From: Chara braunii
Taxonomy: Eukaryota > Streptophyta > Charophyceae > Charales > Characeae
Direction of reading: 5' to 3'
NCBI GenBank assembly: GCA_003427395.1
Contig: BFEA01000049.1
Coordinates: forward strand, 3,966,348 to 3,992,843
DNA length: 26,496 nt
In this document: positions 1 to 8,800 of the stretch, piece by piece
Layout of the letters: every line of letters starts with the position of its first letter
Position numbering within the stretch: position 1 is the stretch's first letter
Translations under genes and position numbers: made by a program
Notes under the pieces: model-generated
The model's input: only the letters and a program-made list of their open reading frames with translations
Told to the model about the DNA's origin: nothing
The model's database searches: none

Positions 1-412
1 GCACCCAATTGAGATAGACCGAGGTTGCACTAAAAAGGGGGAAAGTGCGATCATCGGTTCCTCGTTATGGGACCGTAGTGCCNAACCTGTTGTCACATTG
101 CAAGGGTCCGGAACTGTCAAGAGAGAGGCTAGTTCGTGATCGATCGATTGAGTTATAGTCACGAGTGTTTCTCTGAAAGCTATTCGGTTTTAATTTGCAA
201 ATCATTTTGAAAACTGTAAAAATTCCTGAAATACTGGTAAGGTCTGAAAAGGACTAATCCGAGTCCTTCGTTCAGAACGCAGAGGGTAGGCCTATAAAAG
301 GGAGAGGGAGTTGAGATGTTGTCCATGGCAAGTCGACTGGTGATATACAGTCTATACTGCGAGTTCTNGTGGGGAGTGGTCTGTTATAGGNGATCTACGG
401 TCTAGTGTTGTG
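1..412 (+). mobile_element. Partial 5' LTR-like segment of a + strand LTR retrotransposon
   Basis: The segment has a TATA box at 293-300, then about 110 bp of leader, a possible initiator-tRNA-Met primer-binding site at 415-426, and a gag-like reading frame from 450. That order (promoter, short R/U5, primer site, gag) is what the 5' end of an LTR retrotransposon looks like. The left edge lies outside the window, and I found no second copy further right that could be the 3' LTR, so LTR identity is inferred from order alone. Single Ns at 83, 368 and 391 fall in it. Confidence 0.4.
293..300 (+). promoter_or_regulatory. TATA box (TATAAAAG)
   Basis: An exact TATAAAAG is followed by a purine-rich GGGAGAGGGAG stretch. 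It lies about 150 bp upstream of the gag-like ATG at 450, a sensible place for an LTR promoter. No initiator element can be asserted. Confidence 0.5.
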
Positions 413-414
413 CT

Positions 415-430
415 GTCTATCAAAGCGGGG
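415..430 (+). other. Possible primer-binding site (tRNA-Met-i type, degenerate)
   Basis: The bases TATCAAAGCGGGG resemble the TATCAGAGC core of the plant initiator-tRNA-Met primer-binding site. Eight of the 12 core positions agree and the first three do not. The position, 20 bp before a gag-like reading frame and 115 bp after a TATA box, is the main support. Confidence 0.35.
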
Positions 431-449
431 CTGGCTATACTGAGTGGCA

Positions 450-1010
450 ATGGCGCTACACGGCTATAGGCCGGGGTGTTGGCGGCATACAGTGCGCTGG
501 GTTCCAGTGTCGGGGGAAGGCCCTCAGATTACGACGGCCCTGAACTATGATGGGGGAGAGGTAGTCCGGCTGAAAGTCTGCATTGAAGGGGGGAGAGAGG
601 AGGAGATGCGAGCTGACCAGAGGCTGCAGGCTGCCATTTCCGAAGCNCGCGACAGGGNAGAACGGAGGCGCAGGCGAGATGGGGTGACCGTGGGCTTGAG
701 GGTGACGGTCATCTATCACGAGACCGAGTCATCAACTGGGACCGAGACAAGGGAGGAGCAACATAACGAGAGAGACTCAGGTGGGGAAAGCAAGATGAGC
801 GAGATGAGCGAGGCGGACCGAGAAACGGATCTCAGGTCCTAGAACAGGCCCGAAGAGATCCAGAAACACCACCGAGCCGCGGAGCCAGTGGAGAAGGGAC
901 CCGAGGCTAGCTCACGACAGCTGACTCCCAGGGGCCGCGGGACTGGAGGCCGCGGGACTGGAGGCCGCGGGACCGGAGGAAAGCAGGGAAAAGGTAAGAA
1001 ACGGGTGTGA
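450..1010 (+). CDS. Gag-like reading frame, split by one in-frame UAG, with RG-rich tail
   Basis: From ATG at 450 (in-frame TGA just upstream at 441-443) the frame is open for 130 codons to a TAG at 840-842. It then stays open in the same frame for 55 more codons to a TGA at 1008-1010. The first part has a short aromatic/basic start (HGYRPGCWRHTVRWVPV), an acidic and basic helix-like middle containing a run of five arginines, and a Ser/Glu-rich end. The part after the UAG is also strongly charged and ends in three RGTGG repeats and a KQGKGKKRV tail, typical of nucleic-acid-binding Gag C-termini. Two Ns (647, 658) give unknown residues. UAG is one step from CAG (Gln), so this is either a nonsense mutation or programmed read-through. 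No known domain is recognised and the gag label rests on context. Confidence 0.45.
933..977 (+). repeat. Three 15-bp tandem units encoding RGTGG-type repeats
   Basis: The unit GGCCGCGGGACTGGA occurs at 933-947 and 948-962, and with one change (ACTGG to ACCGG) at 963-977. The length is a multiple of three and the units are in frame with the upstream reading frame, so they expand an RG-rich tail without shifting it. Confidence 0.85.
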
Positions 1011-2530
1011 GGCAAGAGAGGGGGACGACACGCACGACAAGGTGGTGAGGACGGAGGAGTGAAGGCACGGTTTACGCGGAGAGAGAGAGAGGGTGGTCAA
1101 CGTGTGCTGGTGAGACTCAGGGAGGAACGCGCGTGCCTGAGAGCATGCTGTTGACGTCATGCGTCGTCGCCCCATTGGGACTCGCCCAGTTNTCGTGCGG
1201 GGCATCGTTTTCTCTTGAGAGACCCTGCTGGCTAGGGTCGTTCTGAGTTGGAAGCTGCTAGGCATGAAGCGGAAGGCTAACGCGTGATAAGTCAGTTAAC
1301 AGAGAAGGAGGGCCAATGGAAGAGGTAGAGGCGGGAACTGAGCGCGCGTGCTGAGATGGTGATGTCAGTTGAACTGCAGCGTGTGCGACGAGCCAGAGAA
1401 GTGATTGTAACTGGCGGTGCGTATGAGCGCAAGGGAGGTGCTCAGACTGCAACGTCTGTTTTGACTTCAATCGTTGCCTCTACGCGTGCTCAGAGTACTT
1501 CAAGACTGATAAGCCACGACGAACCTCCGTGACATGTCGGTCAACTGTTTGTCTTCACACTCGCTCAGGGTACTTCAAGACTGATAAGCCACGACGAGCC
1601 TCTGTGACACGCCGGAGCAACCAGCCTCCTTGATTCCTTGAGTATTCGCCAGAAGTGACTCCTCTCTGTTTTATCTCGCACGCCTCTCCTGAGTAATCAG
1701 TCTTAAAGCACTCTCGGCTCGCGCGCCGAGCAGCTACGATGTAAGCAAGTAAAAGAAGCAGGTATGAATAAGTTCCTTTTAGTGCGACAGACGCTGCTAG
1801 TTTTTCACGAACCCCGTCTAGTGGACGCTTGACGGCTCGATCTCAGTCGTGCTTTGGCATGCTTCTGCAGGTGGTCGGCAGACGAGAGAGAAGAGTGAGA
1901 GGAAAGGTGGAAGGAGTAGAGAGTTCGGCGGTCTTGTTGGTGTCATCATTATACTGGTCGAAGTATGCGTGAGCCGTTCTGTCAAGAACTAGTCGTTGTG
2001 AGGGTCTCACTCCTCTGAGAGCGTTTTTCACTTACTGGTTGGTGCGCCTGCGTTGATGACTACCTGTCTTGCTACCCTCGAGTGCCTTCTGATCCTCGAC
2101 GTTATCAAAGTCATTGACACTCTTCCATGCGAGTGTCCTGACCAAACCGTGAGAAAAGGTGGGCGACATTGCGAGATAATTTCTTCTGTTCTATTATCAT
2201 CAGTTATTTTTCCTTCTGCTGTTTTTAATTGATTGGGATGATTGATCATTGATAACCGATCATCTTACAACTAGGCAAAGGTTAGGGCAGCAGTAGACTG
2301 CGTGACCGGGTGAATAGGGAGAGACCCCTGTCTCATAACGACAATCTGAAAAGTGCAAGCCGCAGGAGGAATACAAAATATAAACCAGAAATTAAAAGAA
2401 TTAACGGGGTTGGAACTGCTGGATAGTCTTGGCATCGACATTCGTCTATTATACGTGCCCCCTTGTATTGGGTGGATTATTTGATCACCCGATAAGATCA
2501 AAGAGAGACGGGGGGGGGATGGTGCAACCA
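1011..2530. other. No recognisable gene; contains one 75-bp-period direct repeat
   Basis: Short open frames on both strands here lack domains, composition bias or motifs suggesting a real protein. It may be the non-coding remainder of the element at the left edge. The only clear structure is the direct repeat listed separately. Confidence 0.5.
1488..1610 (+). repeat. Direct repeat, about 48 bp, period 75 bp
   Basis: The segment beginning GCTCAGAGTACTTCAAGACT at 1488 recurs at 1563 as GCTCAGGGTACTTCAAGACT. Both copies continue through GATAAGCCACGACG and a CC-TGTGACA-like end with a few substitutions. The intervening bases differ. Confidence 0.85.
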
Positions 2531-3722
2531 GTGTATGTGTGTGCATAAACCCTTCAAAGACAGANATTACAGATATAATTGGAGCCCTGGCTTTTTCTTC
2601 TCTCTTTTTTTTGTCAGTGTGAGACTACAAAATGTTGATTGCCCCACGTGGTTACGCTGTGTGATCTCGCCGCGCGTGACCGCATGGCGTGGCTGCATCG
2701 GACTGACGCATTGTACGGGCACATTGTGCGACGGCACTGTATGGGCATTCTGCAAGTGGGCACTCTGCATGACTGCACCGTGTGACTGCATCGGGTGACT
2801 GCATGGGTGTGGGGGGGCGAAGGGTATGAGCTTGCATGTGCTCGCCTGTGTACTCACCTGATTGAATGGTCGCCAGATAGTGGTACGAGTTCGCTTGTGT
2901 CCTGAGACAAATCGAGTGTATGACTATACAAGCCCGCAGAAGTTTGTGTGCGTGTATGTGGATGGGTGTCCAACTGAATGTACTTGCGAGCTTGATGGCC
3001 ATGGGCGGGCTTTTGATCGCATAAGTTCAGGCTTATCTCTGGGCTCGTTGGATGGGCTCAGTCTGCTAATGGAAATGCCGGGGTGATTCTTTGATTATGT
3101 TTTTCCATGGTGTTTCTTTTTCTGAATAAATGGGAAAAGGGAAGTTAGTGCTGAGAAAGATCTCTTATATTCTCGTCAAGTTTTTGCTTGACGNTGATTG
3201 ATTAACCTTTATCTTATTGCCGACTTATCTTATTAGTTAGAGACAAACCCTCGGCACTACTAAAAATTTGTAGGAGCTTTCTGTATCTCAGGGGGGGGCC
3301 TGTTAGGTCTTCCCTTGACTTGCTATGCAAACCTCTAATCTACTAAGATAAGGGTCAGAGCGGGTCCTGAGCTGAAGGTAGCTAAGCTATACATGAGCTT
3401 GGCTACGTTCTTGGATCTGAATCGGCGACTGTGGCAAGAAGGGACAAACATCCGAATAGATATTACAAGTTCTGCCTATACTCCCTGTTTGGGCCGCCTA
3501 GGCTTAAGGGCTCATACTTTGGGTTCTGAAGTTTTCAGGCGGTGTTCAATTATACATTGGGCTATGACGATACTGTAGCTAGGCCAATATCTAAAGGTCG
3601 CTCGGCATGTCCGCCGAGAATGGTACAAAGGAAAAATGGGTGGTGAGGGGTGAGTCTCCATTAGAAAACATATCCACACAGGATTTGCTAACGCCTTTAA
3701 CTATTTATACTCGCCTTTCTCT
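2531..3722. other. No recognisable gene; weak TGCATGGG-like degenerate repeats
   Basis: Between about 2660 and 2830 the sequence repeatedly uses short forms of (G)ACTGCATNGGG, giving repetitive Cys/Thr-rich frames on + and His/Gln-rich frames on -. They look like simple-sequence drift, not protein. An AATAAA at 3125-3130 could be a + strand poly(A) signal, but I see no gene to attach it to. The rest shows nothing I can support. Confidence 0.4.
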
Positions 3723-3753
3723 TTTTAATCCTGTTTTTTTTTCAGGATTAAAA
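3723..3753. repeat. Perfect 11-bp hairpin with a T9 loop
   Basis: TTTTAATCCTG (3723-3733) and CAGGATTAAAA (3743-3753) are exact reverse complements separated by nine Ts. On the + strand this gives a stem-loop with a pure T loop. Confidence 0.85.
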
Positions 3754-3938
3754 CAGTGAAAACGTGAGAGATGCGGGATTTTTCCAATAGGCGGAATAAC
3801 GTCAAGAGAAGTATGCAGAGAAGGGTAACCGTCAGTAAGCTTGACCCTAGTTCAGCACCCAGCAACCTCTAGCCAACAGTTAGTGTTCGGACCACGAGAA
3901 AGTTATCAGACACTTGAACTATTATTAACAGTCTTTGG

Positions 3939-4328
3939 TCACGATTTTACTGCACTGGTCGCCATTGACCATTTCAAAACGGAAAATAGACATACCAGGA
4001 GCTTCTTATGCTGCTCTTCCGGTGTTGCCTCGTCGCCGTTCGGTTCAAAGTGCCAGAACTTGAGTCTGTCGATGCTGTTGGCTTCATGTCGCTGCAGCAG
4101 ATCCTGGGCTTCCTTGCGGCGAGCCTGGGCATCTGCGTCTGCTTCGGCCTGTAGCCGCAACTTCTCTGCTGCTGTCGCTTCTTCAGCTTGTAGGCGGGCA
4201 GCCGCGGCTGCCAGCTGGCGTTGTTCCTCAGCCTCGATCAAAGCGATCTGGGCCTGGAACCGCTGTTTGTAGTCGGCCAGAGACTCGTTGGCCAGTTGGC
4301 CTAGCATGCCCAGAGCTGCGCCTGTCAT
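3939..4328 (-). pseudogene. Truncated Gag N-terminal region of a second LTR retrotransposon
   Basis: The frame starts at an ATG complementary to 4326-4328 (MTGAALGMLGQLANES) and gives 129 residues. Roughly residues 20-85 form a long Glu/Gln/Ala/Arg-rich coiled coil, followed by a motif ending in SIDRLKFWHFEP and DEATPEEQHK. This is the layout I associate with Gag N-termini of charophyte Ty3/gypsy elements (recollection, not a search). After EEQHKKLL the sequence stops looking like Gag and soon terminates, so the C-terminal capsid and zinc knuckle are missing. The ATG is immediately preceded by the ACGTGGC minisatellite, and the same frame stays open through part of it up to 4493. A primer-binding site lies about 1.25 kb upstream at 5574-5590. 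Confidence 0.6.
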
Positions 4329-4770
4329 GCTGACGTGGCACTGTGACTGACGTGGCATTGCTGACGTGGCATTGTTGACGTGGCACTGCTTACGTGTCAC
4401 TGCTGACGTGGCACTGTTGCGTACGTGGCACTGTTTACGTGGCCTGTCTGACGTGTCACTGTGTCTGACGTGGCACTGTGTCTGACGTGGCACTGTGTCT
4501 GACGTGTCACTGTTGCTGACGTGTCACGGCTGACGTGGCACTGCTGACGTGGCACTGCTGACGTGGCACTGTTGTGTACGTGGCACTGCTGACGTGGCCT
4601 GTCTGACGTGGCACTGTGTCTGACGTGGCACTGTTGCTGATGTGTCACTGCTGACGTGTAACTGCTGACGTGTCACTGCTGACGTGGCACTGTAGATGAC
4701 GTGGCACTGCTGACGTGGCACTATCTGACGTGTCACTGCTGACGTGGCACTGTAGCTGACGTGTCACTGT
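4329..4770 (-). repeat. Minisatellite, about 29 units of (C)TGACGTG(G/T)CACTG in a retrotransposon leader
   Basis: The core TGACGTGGCACTG or TGACGTGTCACTG recurs every 14-17 bp, sometimes with a short TGT, TTG or TAG spacer or a TACGTGGC form. I count about 29 units, most with ACGTGGC and the others mainly ACGTGTC. The array runs up to the gag ATG of the - strand element, so it would be the distal 5' leader of its transcript. TGACGTGG/ACGTGGC is the ACGT-core site bound by plant bZIP factors (ABRE/G-box type). Whether it acts as such here is unknown. Confidence 0.9.
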
Positions 4771-4979
4771 ACCAACTGGGAAATGCATGCAAAAGGGTGG
4801 GTAGGAGGTAAAACGTAGGTAGGCAACCAACCCAACAATACTTTCCTCCGACCCTAATCAACAGATAACAAATAAAATAAAAAATAAAAGAGGACTACTT
4901 CCTTTTTTTTTCTTTTTTTTTTTTATATATCTGTCGATCTATTATGAGTAGGAAATGTCAGAAGAGTACTATGAATGAG

Positions 4980-5475
4980 ATCTAGGCTAGGTTCCGCAAA
5001 GTTTCGGCTTTACAAACTGCGATCTTGAATTTTTTTTTTTTTGCGAAATGGAGTAAAGATGCGATTTTCAGAAAAGAACGAAATCCAGTTTCTGAGAATA
5101 TAGCAACCTCCGAATATGCCTAACGCAATATTGGTAGGCTTCGCAAGATTTCGGTTTTCAAAAAAATTTGCAAGATAGAATGGAAATTCGATTTTCAGAA
5201 AAGAATAATTTCAGTTTCCGAGAATATGACCACTTCTATCGTTATCCCAATATGCCTATAGAACGAAATACTAACTTCAGAAATTTCAGCTATGTATGCG
5301 AAATATCAGAGAAACGAAATGCTACTATCGGGAATTTTCAGACAAAGCAAAATGCGATTTATCAGAAATTTTCAGATATTTGTTACGTAAAAACGAACTA
5401 CTAATATCAGAAATTTTCAGGTAAAACAAAATGCGAATATCAGAAATTTTCAGATAGTTGTTACGAGAAAAAAAA
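4980..5475. repeat. AT-rich degenerate tandem repeats
   Basis: Two divergent copies of a unit of roughly 130 bp are seen: GATGCGATTTTCAGAAAAGAACG at about 5058 against ATTCGATTTTCAGAAAAGAATA at about 5187, both followed by CAGTTTC(T/C)GAGAATAT. To the right a second unit with a period of about 79 bp is built on AAAATGCGA, ATCAGAAATTTTCAGATA and TGTTACG, at about 5349 and 5428. The block lies between the primer-binding site and the minisatellite of the - strand element, so it is likely part of its leader. Confidence 0.7.
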
Positions 5476-5573
5476 AATTTCAGAGATTTGACGAAGTCCT
5501 ACTTGCTTTACTAATGAGTGATCAATAGATCAGCAAACTGCCTACTTGATTGAGCAGGTCCTCTGAATGAGAG

Positions 5574-5590
5574 GTCCGCTCCGATACCAA
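5574..5590 (-). other. Primer-binding site of a - strand LTR element (tRNA-Met-i type)
   Basis: Read on the - strand this is TTGGTATCGGAGCGGAC. It matches the canonical TGGTATCAGAGC primer site except for one A-to-G change in the core. Two bases further, the - strand reads ...TATGCAACA, a classical LTR 3' terminus (CA), so the LTR would begin at 5593 on the + strand with TGTTG. Position and orientation agree with the gag relic at 3939-4328. Confidence 0.65.
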
Positions 5591-5592
5591 AC

Positions 5593-6050
5593 TGTTGCAT
5601 ACCGTAACGTGCAGACCAGAACAAGAATCGACCTCTCAATACAAATTACAAGATAACACAACGGAAGACTTAGATACCAGTGATCTGAACAATCAATATT
5701 GCAATGCAGCCCTGAACATACATCATCATCATCGTTACATGGTGTGAATGGGGTCTGGCGCTTCACACAGGAAGACTGCGCCAGCCCCTACCATACACAG
5801 ACGAAGAAGGAGGGGTTAGACGAAGAGGAGGGGAAAGATGGGAATGTCGTCAACACCAAGTCTTCGACACAGGCCCCAAATAGTCCCTCGTCGAAATGTT
5901 TGAATCCCAAATGTCAAGTCTGGATCCAATGTCGTCAAGTCTCAAGTCACAACTCTGTCTCTCTCTGTCGTAGTCTGAGAAGTCAGGTGGCGAGAGGGTG
6001 AGAAGAGATGGTGGACTTAGAAGAGGAAGAAGAAGAACTCTCTCTCTCTC
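5593..6050 (-). mobile_element. Probable 5' LTR (U5 end at 5593) of the second - strand element; outer edge uncertain
   Basis: The LTR edge is placed by the adjoining primer-binding site and the TGTTG terminus. I cannot fix the other edge: no matching LTR copy is in the window and no unambiguous CA end with flanking duplication was found. Before 6050 the + strand contains ATC-rich, GAGGAGG-rich and CTCTCT stretches. I see no coding potential. Confidence 0.35.
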
Positions 6051-6055
6051 TGTGT

Positions 6056-6144
6056 CCGGTACTAACCTGTGAAGTTGGCGCCTTGATGCAGGTACCTCGC
6101 AGATGGAGCTGGAGCGATGGCGCCATAGGTAAGTACCGCTGGCC
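6056..6144. repeat. Two inverted GGTNAGTACC donor-like motifs enclosing GGCGCC
   Basis: CCGGTACTAACCTGTG (6056-6071) read on the - strand is CACAG|GTTAGTACCGG. ATAGGTAAGTACCGC (6125-6139) lies on the + strand. Inside them GGCGCC occurs at 6077-6082 and again at 6119-6124, so the two ends form an imperfect inverted repeat. The motif is the same extended splice donor that starts the intron-like repeats at 20237, 24358 and 26434. Confidence 0.6.
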
Positions 6145-6199
6145 TCCGCCAGTATCTCTCCCAACTCTACGATCTACCACCTACCAGCGCCCAACGCTG

Positions 6200-6330
6200 A
6201 AGACTACTCTATGGCTATGGGCGCCCAGCGCCGAAGACTACAACTAACGCTGAAGGCTGCTGCCTGGCGCTGAAGACTACTGCAACGCTCCTCCTGAGTG
6301 TTGCGGCCGAATCCTGAAGACTACTCGTGC
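6200..6330 (+). repeat. Short degenerate repeats of (AC)GCTGAAGACTACT
   Basis: CGCTGAAGACTACT or close variants (CGCCGAAGACTAC, CGCTGAAGGCTGCT, CCTGAAGACTACT) recur about five times with irregular spacing. No protein-like frame is persuasive. Confidence 0.55.
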
Positions 6331-6483
6331 CTACTGACAACACCTACCAGTGAAGTGCATGGGAACTTCCTATGTACTACCGGGTGCCTCCTGACTGCAG
6401 ACGAGGCAGTCCAGGAGGCTGCTCTTGCCAATGCCTACGGGAGGCAGGGGCTGCAGCTGCAGCTCTTGCTCGAGCTGGCATGG

Positions 6484-6745
6484 GGAACAGGCTATTTCTG
6501 GCCTGTTCCGAAACCCTGTTTTCGTGCCTGAGTCTTAGGTAGGTCGAACACAATGAGGGCCTGAAAACGGCCCTCCGTTTCAGGCTAAAAAGCCTCTGGG
6601 CCCGAAAGGCCCAGAAATAGGCTGAAACGGAATAGGGCTTGCAGACCCTCGTATTTCAGCTTTCAGGCTGAACGACGGGGCCCTGTAAGCCCTAAGTTTT
6701 AGGCTTTTAGGCTGAAAGTGCGGGACGGGCCTTGCAGGGCCCGTG
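6484..6745. repeat. Run of GC-rich perfect hairpins abutting the truncated integrase
   Basis: At least five short inverted repeats are packed here. GGAACAGGC/GCCTGTTCC (6484-6492, 6501-6509) is perfect over 9 bp. CCTGAAAACGG pairs with CCGTTTCAGG (6560-6584) with one bulge. AGGCT/AGCCT lies at 6582-6595, CTGGGCC/GGCCCAG at 6596-6614, and ACGGGCC/GGCCCGT at 6725-6744. The block lies immediately beyond the point where the integrase reading frame loses similarity, so it marks an insertion, a recombination junction or a structured 3' region. Confidence 0.75.
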
Positions 6746-6754
6746 TGGCTACGC

Positions 6755-7500
6755 AGTATGCCACATCTGTGCTTATTGGCCTGTTCAATCATTTGATGTT
6801 GCGCTTTTATTATATTATCCTTTACCTTTTCTAAATCTTTCTGATACTGTATTGCAAACTGTCTGGTTCCTGGCAGAAGTTTATGTGCTCTATTCGGGTT
6901 AAGACAGTCTATAGGTCTGCGAGGACTCAATCCCAAATGTAACTCCATCGGAGTTCTGCAAGTAGACAAGTGCACGAAGTTATTATAGGCACTAGCAACT
7001 TTGGGCAAATGTTCATCCCAGTCAATCTGATCGGGACGAATGGCAGTGTCTGCTGCAAAATCTTGTTCATTTGCTCAGTCTGCCCATTTGTCTCAGGGTG
7101 TCGGCCTGATGACATTGTCAGTTTAAAGTCGTAGACGTTCATGAGTTGCTGCCAATGTTCTTTAGTGAATCGAGAGTCTCTGTCACTAACGATAGTCAAG
7201 GGATGACCGTAGTCCTTTACCCAGTGGTTAAAGAATTCCCGAATTACTAAGTCCGTTTTAGCTTCCGCAGACAATGCTACAAAAACAGCAAACTTGCTGA
7301 ATCTATCAACGATTACCATAACTTGACTTTTTCCATTCCTGCTTTTCACCTTAGTGTCCATGAAATCTATGGACACAGAGTCTCCAGGACCTGTTGGGAT
7401 ACGCAAGGGCTTCAATAGACCAAGGGGAGGCTGCATGGTGTTTTGTTCCGTTGGCACACTTGCCAACCTTGCACATATGCAATACAATCAGATTTCGTTT
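6755..7500 (-). pseudogene. Integrase core relic (DDE), frameshifted and truncated
   Basis: Retroviral-type integrases insert element cDNA using an RNase H-fold core with two Asp and one Glu. Here the core keeps all three: D in SIDFMD, D in TIVSDRD, and E in NGQTEQMN. The last two are separated by exactly 35 residues, the D-35-E signature. Of the N-terminal HHCC zinc finger only the CQRNKT end is left, in another frame. A frameshift near 7050 moves the downstream part into a second frame, starting around LPKVASAYNNF, which runs on to QANKHRCG at about 6755. There the similarity ends in hairpin-rich sequence, so the C-terminal GPY/F-like domain is absent. Confidence 0.9.
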
Positions 7501-8590
7501 CATAGGCCGCTGGAAAGTTGCAGGTGCATTAGTAAGACCAAAGGGCAGCACAATGAACTCCTAGTGCCCATACCTTGTACGAAAGGCAGTCTTATATTGG
7601 TCTTCTGGTTCTACCTCAATCTGATGGTAGCCAGACTTCAGGTAGTTTTTCGTAAAGTACCTGCTACCTTGAACTCGATCCAACAAATAATCGATCCTGG
7701 GTAATGGCTCAACATTTTTAATAGTTATATCAATTAACCTTCTATAATCAATGCACATGCGGACTCCGCCATCTTTCTTCGACACAAATAGCACTGGCGC
7801 ACCATAGGGTGAGGAACTAGGTCTAATCCATCCCTTTTCCAACATTTCATCGAGTTGGGTTCGCAGTTCGTCTAATTCCTTGGGTGACATTATGTAAATT
7901 GGGCCCTTTGGAATCTGATTTCCAGGAATGATTTCAATGCGATGTTTGATAGGTCGTTCTACCACACCGCCTGGGGCCTCTGCCACACCTGCGAATTCTT
8001 TCATAATTTTCTCAACTTCTGGGGACTTTGCCGCTTCCTTATCTTCACCTTCCTTGACTGGGCGCACATATGTCACAAATACTTGATCATATAGATTATA
8101 CTTCTTTACATGGTGGGCGAACGCGGGGGCACTCATACAACAATGAGCCAAGTTGCTTTTCGTACCGGATTCATGAAATAGGCGGACTTTCTTCTTTCCT
8201 TCTTGCGGACTAGGGATCCAACACTCATGGTCCCTTAGCTTCACATCTGCATCTGCAACTTCCCCCCAATTTGTACCTAAGAGAATGTCAAAAGGGAGGG
8301 TATCTTCTACCAAGAGAGTTAGAGAGTGGAGAACGCGTTCCACCTTCACCTCTGCCTCAAGCCGAAAGTATGTCTGAATCCCCTCAACATATCTATTCAA
8401 TACAATCTCACTACTGTTCGCTAGTTTACTTACTGCGGGCTCTTCCAACTATTTTACCTTTAGCCCAAGACGCAACTTTTGCAGGCCTTTCTTACTAATA
8501 TAGATGCGTGTTGACCCACTGTCAATCATACCACCTACTCTTACTTTATTAACTTCTAGATCCGCGACAATTAACTGCCCTTTCCGTTTT
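7500..8590 (-). pseudogene. Protease and N-terminal reverse transcriptase relic
   Basis: Read on -, a short frame from about 8585 holds the aspartic protease motif MIDSGSTRIYIS (DSG codons at 8515-8523) and ends at a TAG (8449-8451). The same frame then runs about 295 codons: a protease flap-like end ([12 protein letters not shown]), a linker, and the RT fingers/palm start ([38 protein letters not shown]). In motif A the expected I-D-L-x-SGYHQI reads [11 protein letters not shown], so the first catalytic Asp is replaced by Tyr. A TAG at 7561-7563 follows RTRYGH, after which the usual FGLTNAPATFQR (RT motif B) resumes for about 20 codons before an abrupt jump into integrase. The YxDD motif and RNase H are absent. 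The RT part is inactive by several independent lesions. Confidence 0.92.
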
Positions 8591-8800
8591 TCATTTCAAC
8601 CCAGGCTTTGTGACGAGTGGCCAACTCATCACCCATGCCTGCGAGGGATCCACCTAAAGAGGTACATACACTAACTACCTCTGGACAACTGACTAGGTGG
8701 GGATCGTTTATCTCTTTAGTTTTTGCCACGGGAACCTTCGAATGGGAGGATGGGAGTCTGCTTGCATCCGAAGTTCCTCTAGAGGCAACTGAAACCCCTA
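8583..8800 (-). pseudogene. Gag-protease spacer in a shifted frame
   Basis: Downstream of the zinc knuckle the protein-like frame is shifted by one and reads from about VGVSVASRGTSDASRLPSS to ATRHKAWVEMKNGKG. A second shift then enters the protease frame. The continuous protein-like composition between two frame changes shows a formerly continuous gag-pol frame now broken by small indels near 8800 and 8583. Confidence 0.7.

Noticed and set aside
4329-4770. CRISPR-like array.
   Set aside because: Units are 14-17 bp, nearly head-to-tail and degenerate, with no constant repeat and unique-spacer pattern, in a eukaryotic setting.
4397-4830. Several - strand frames reading QCHVSSDTSAVPRQQ-like repeats.
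   Set aside because: They are the minisatellite read in different frames. Only the frame joined to gag could be translated, and that is noted as a possibility.
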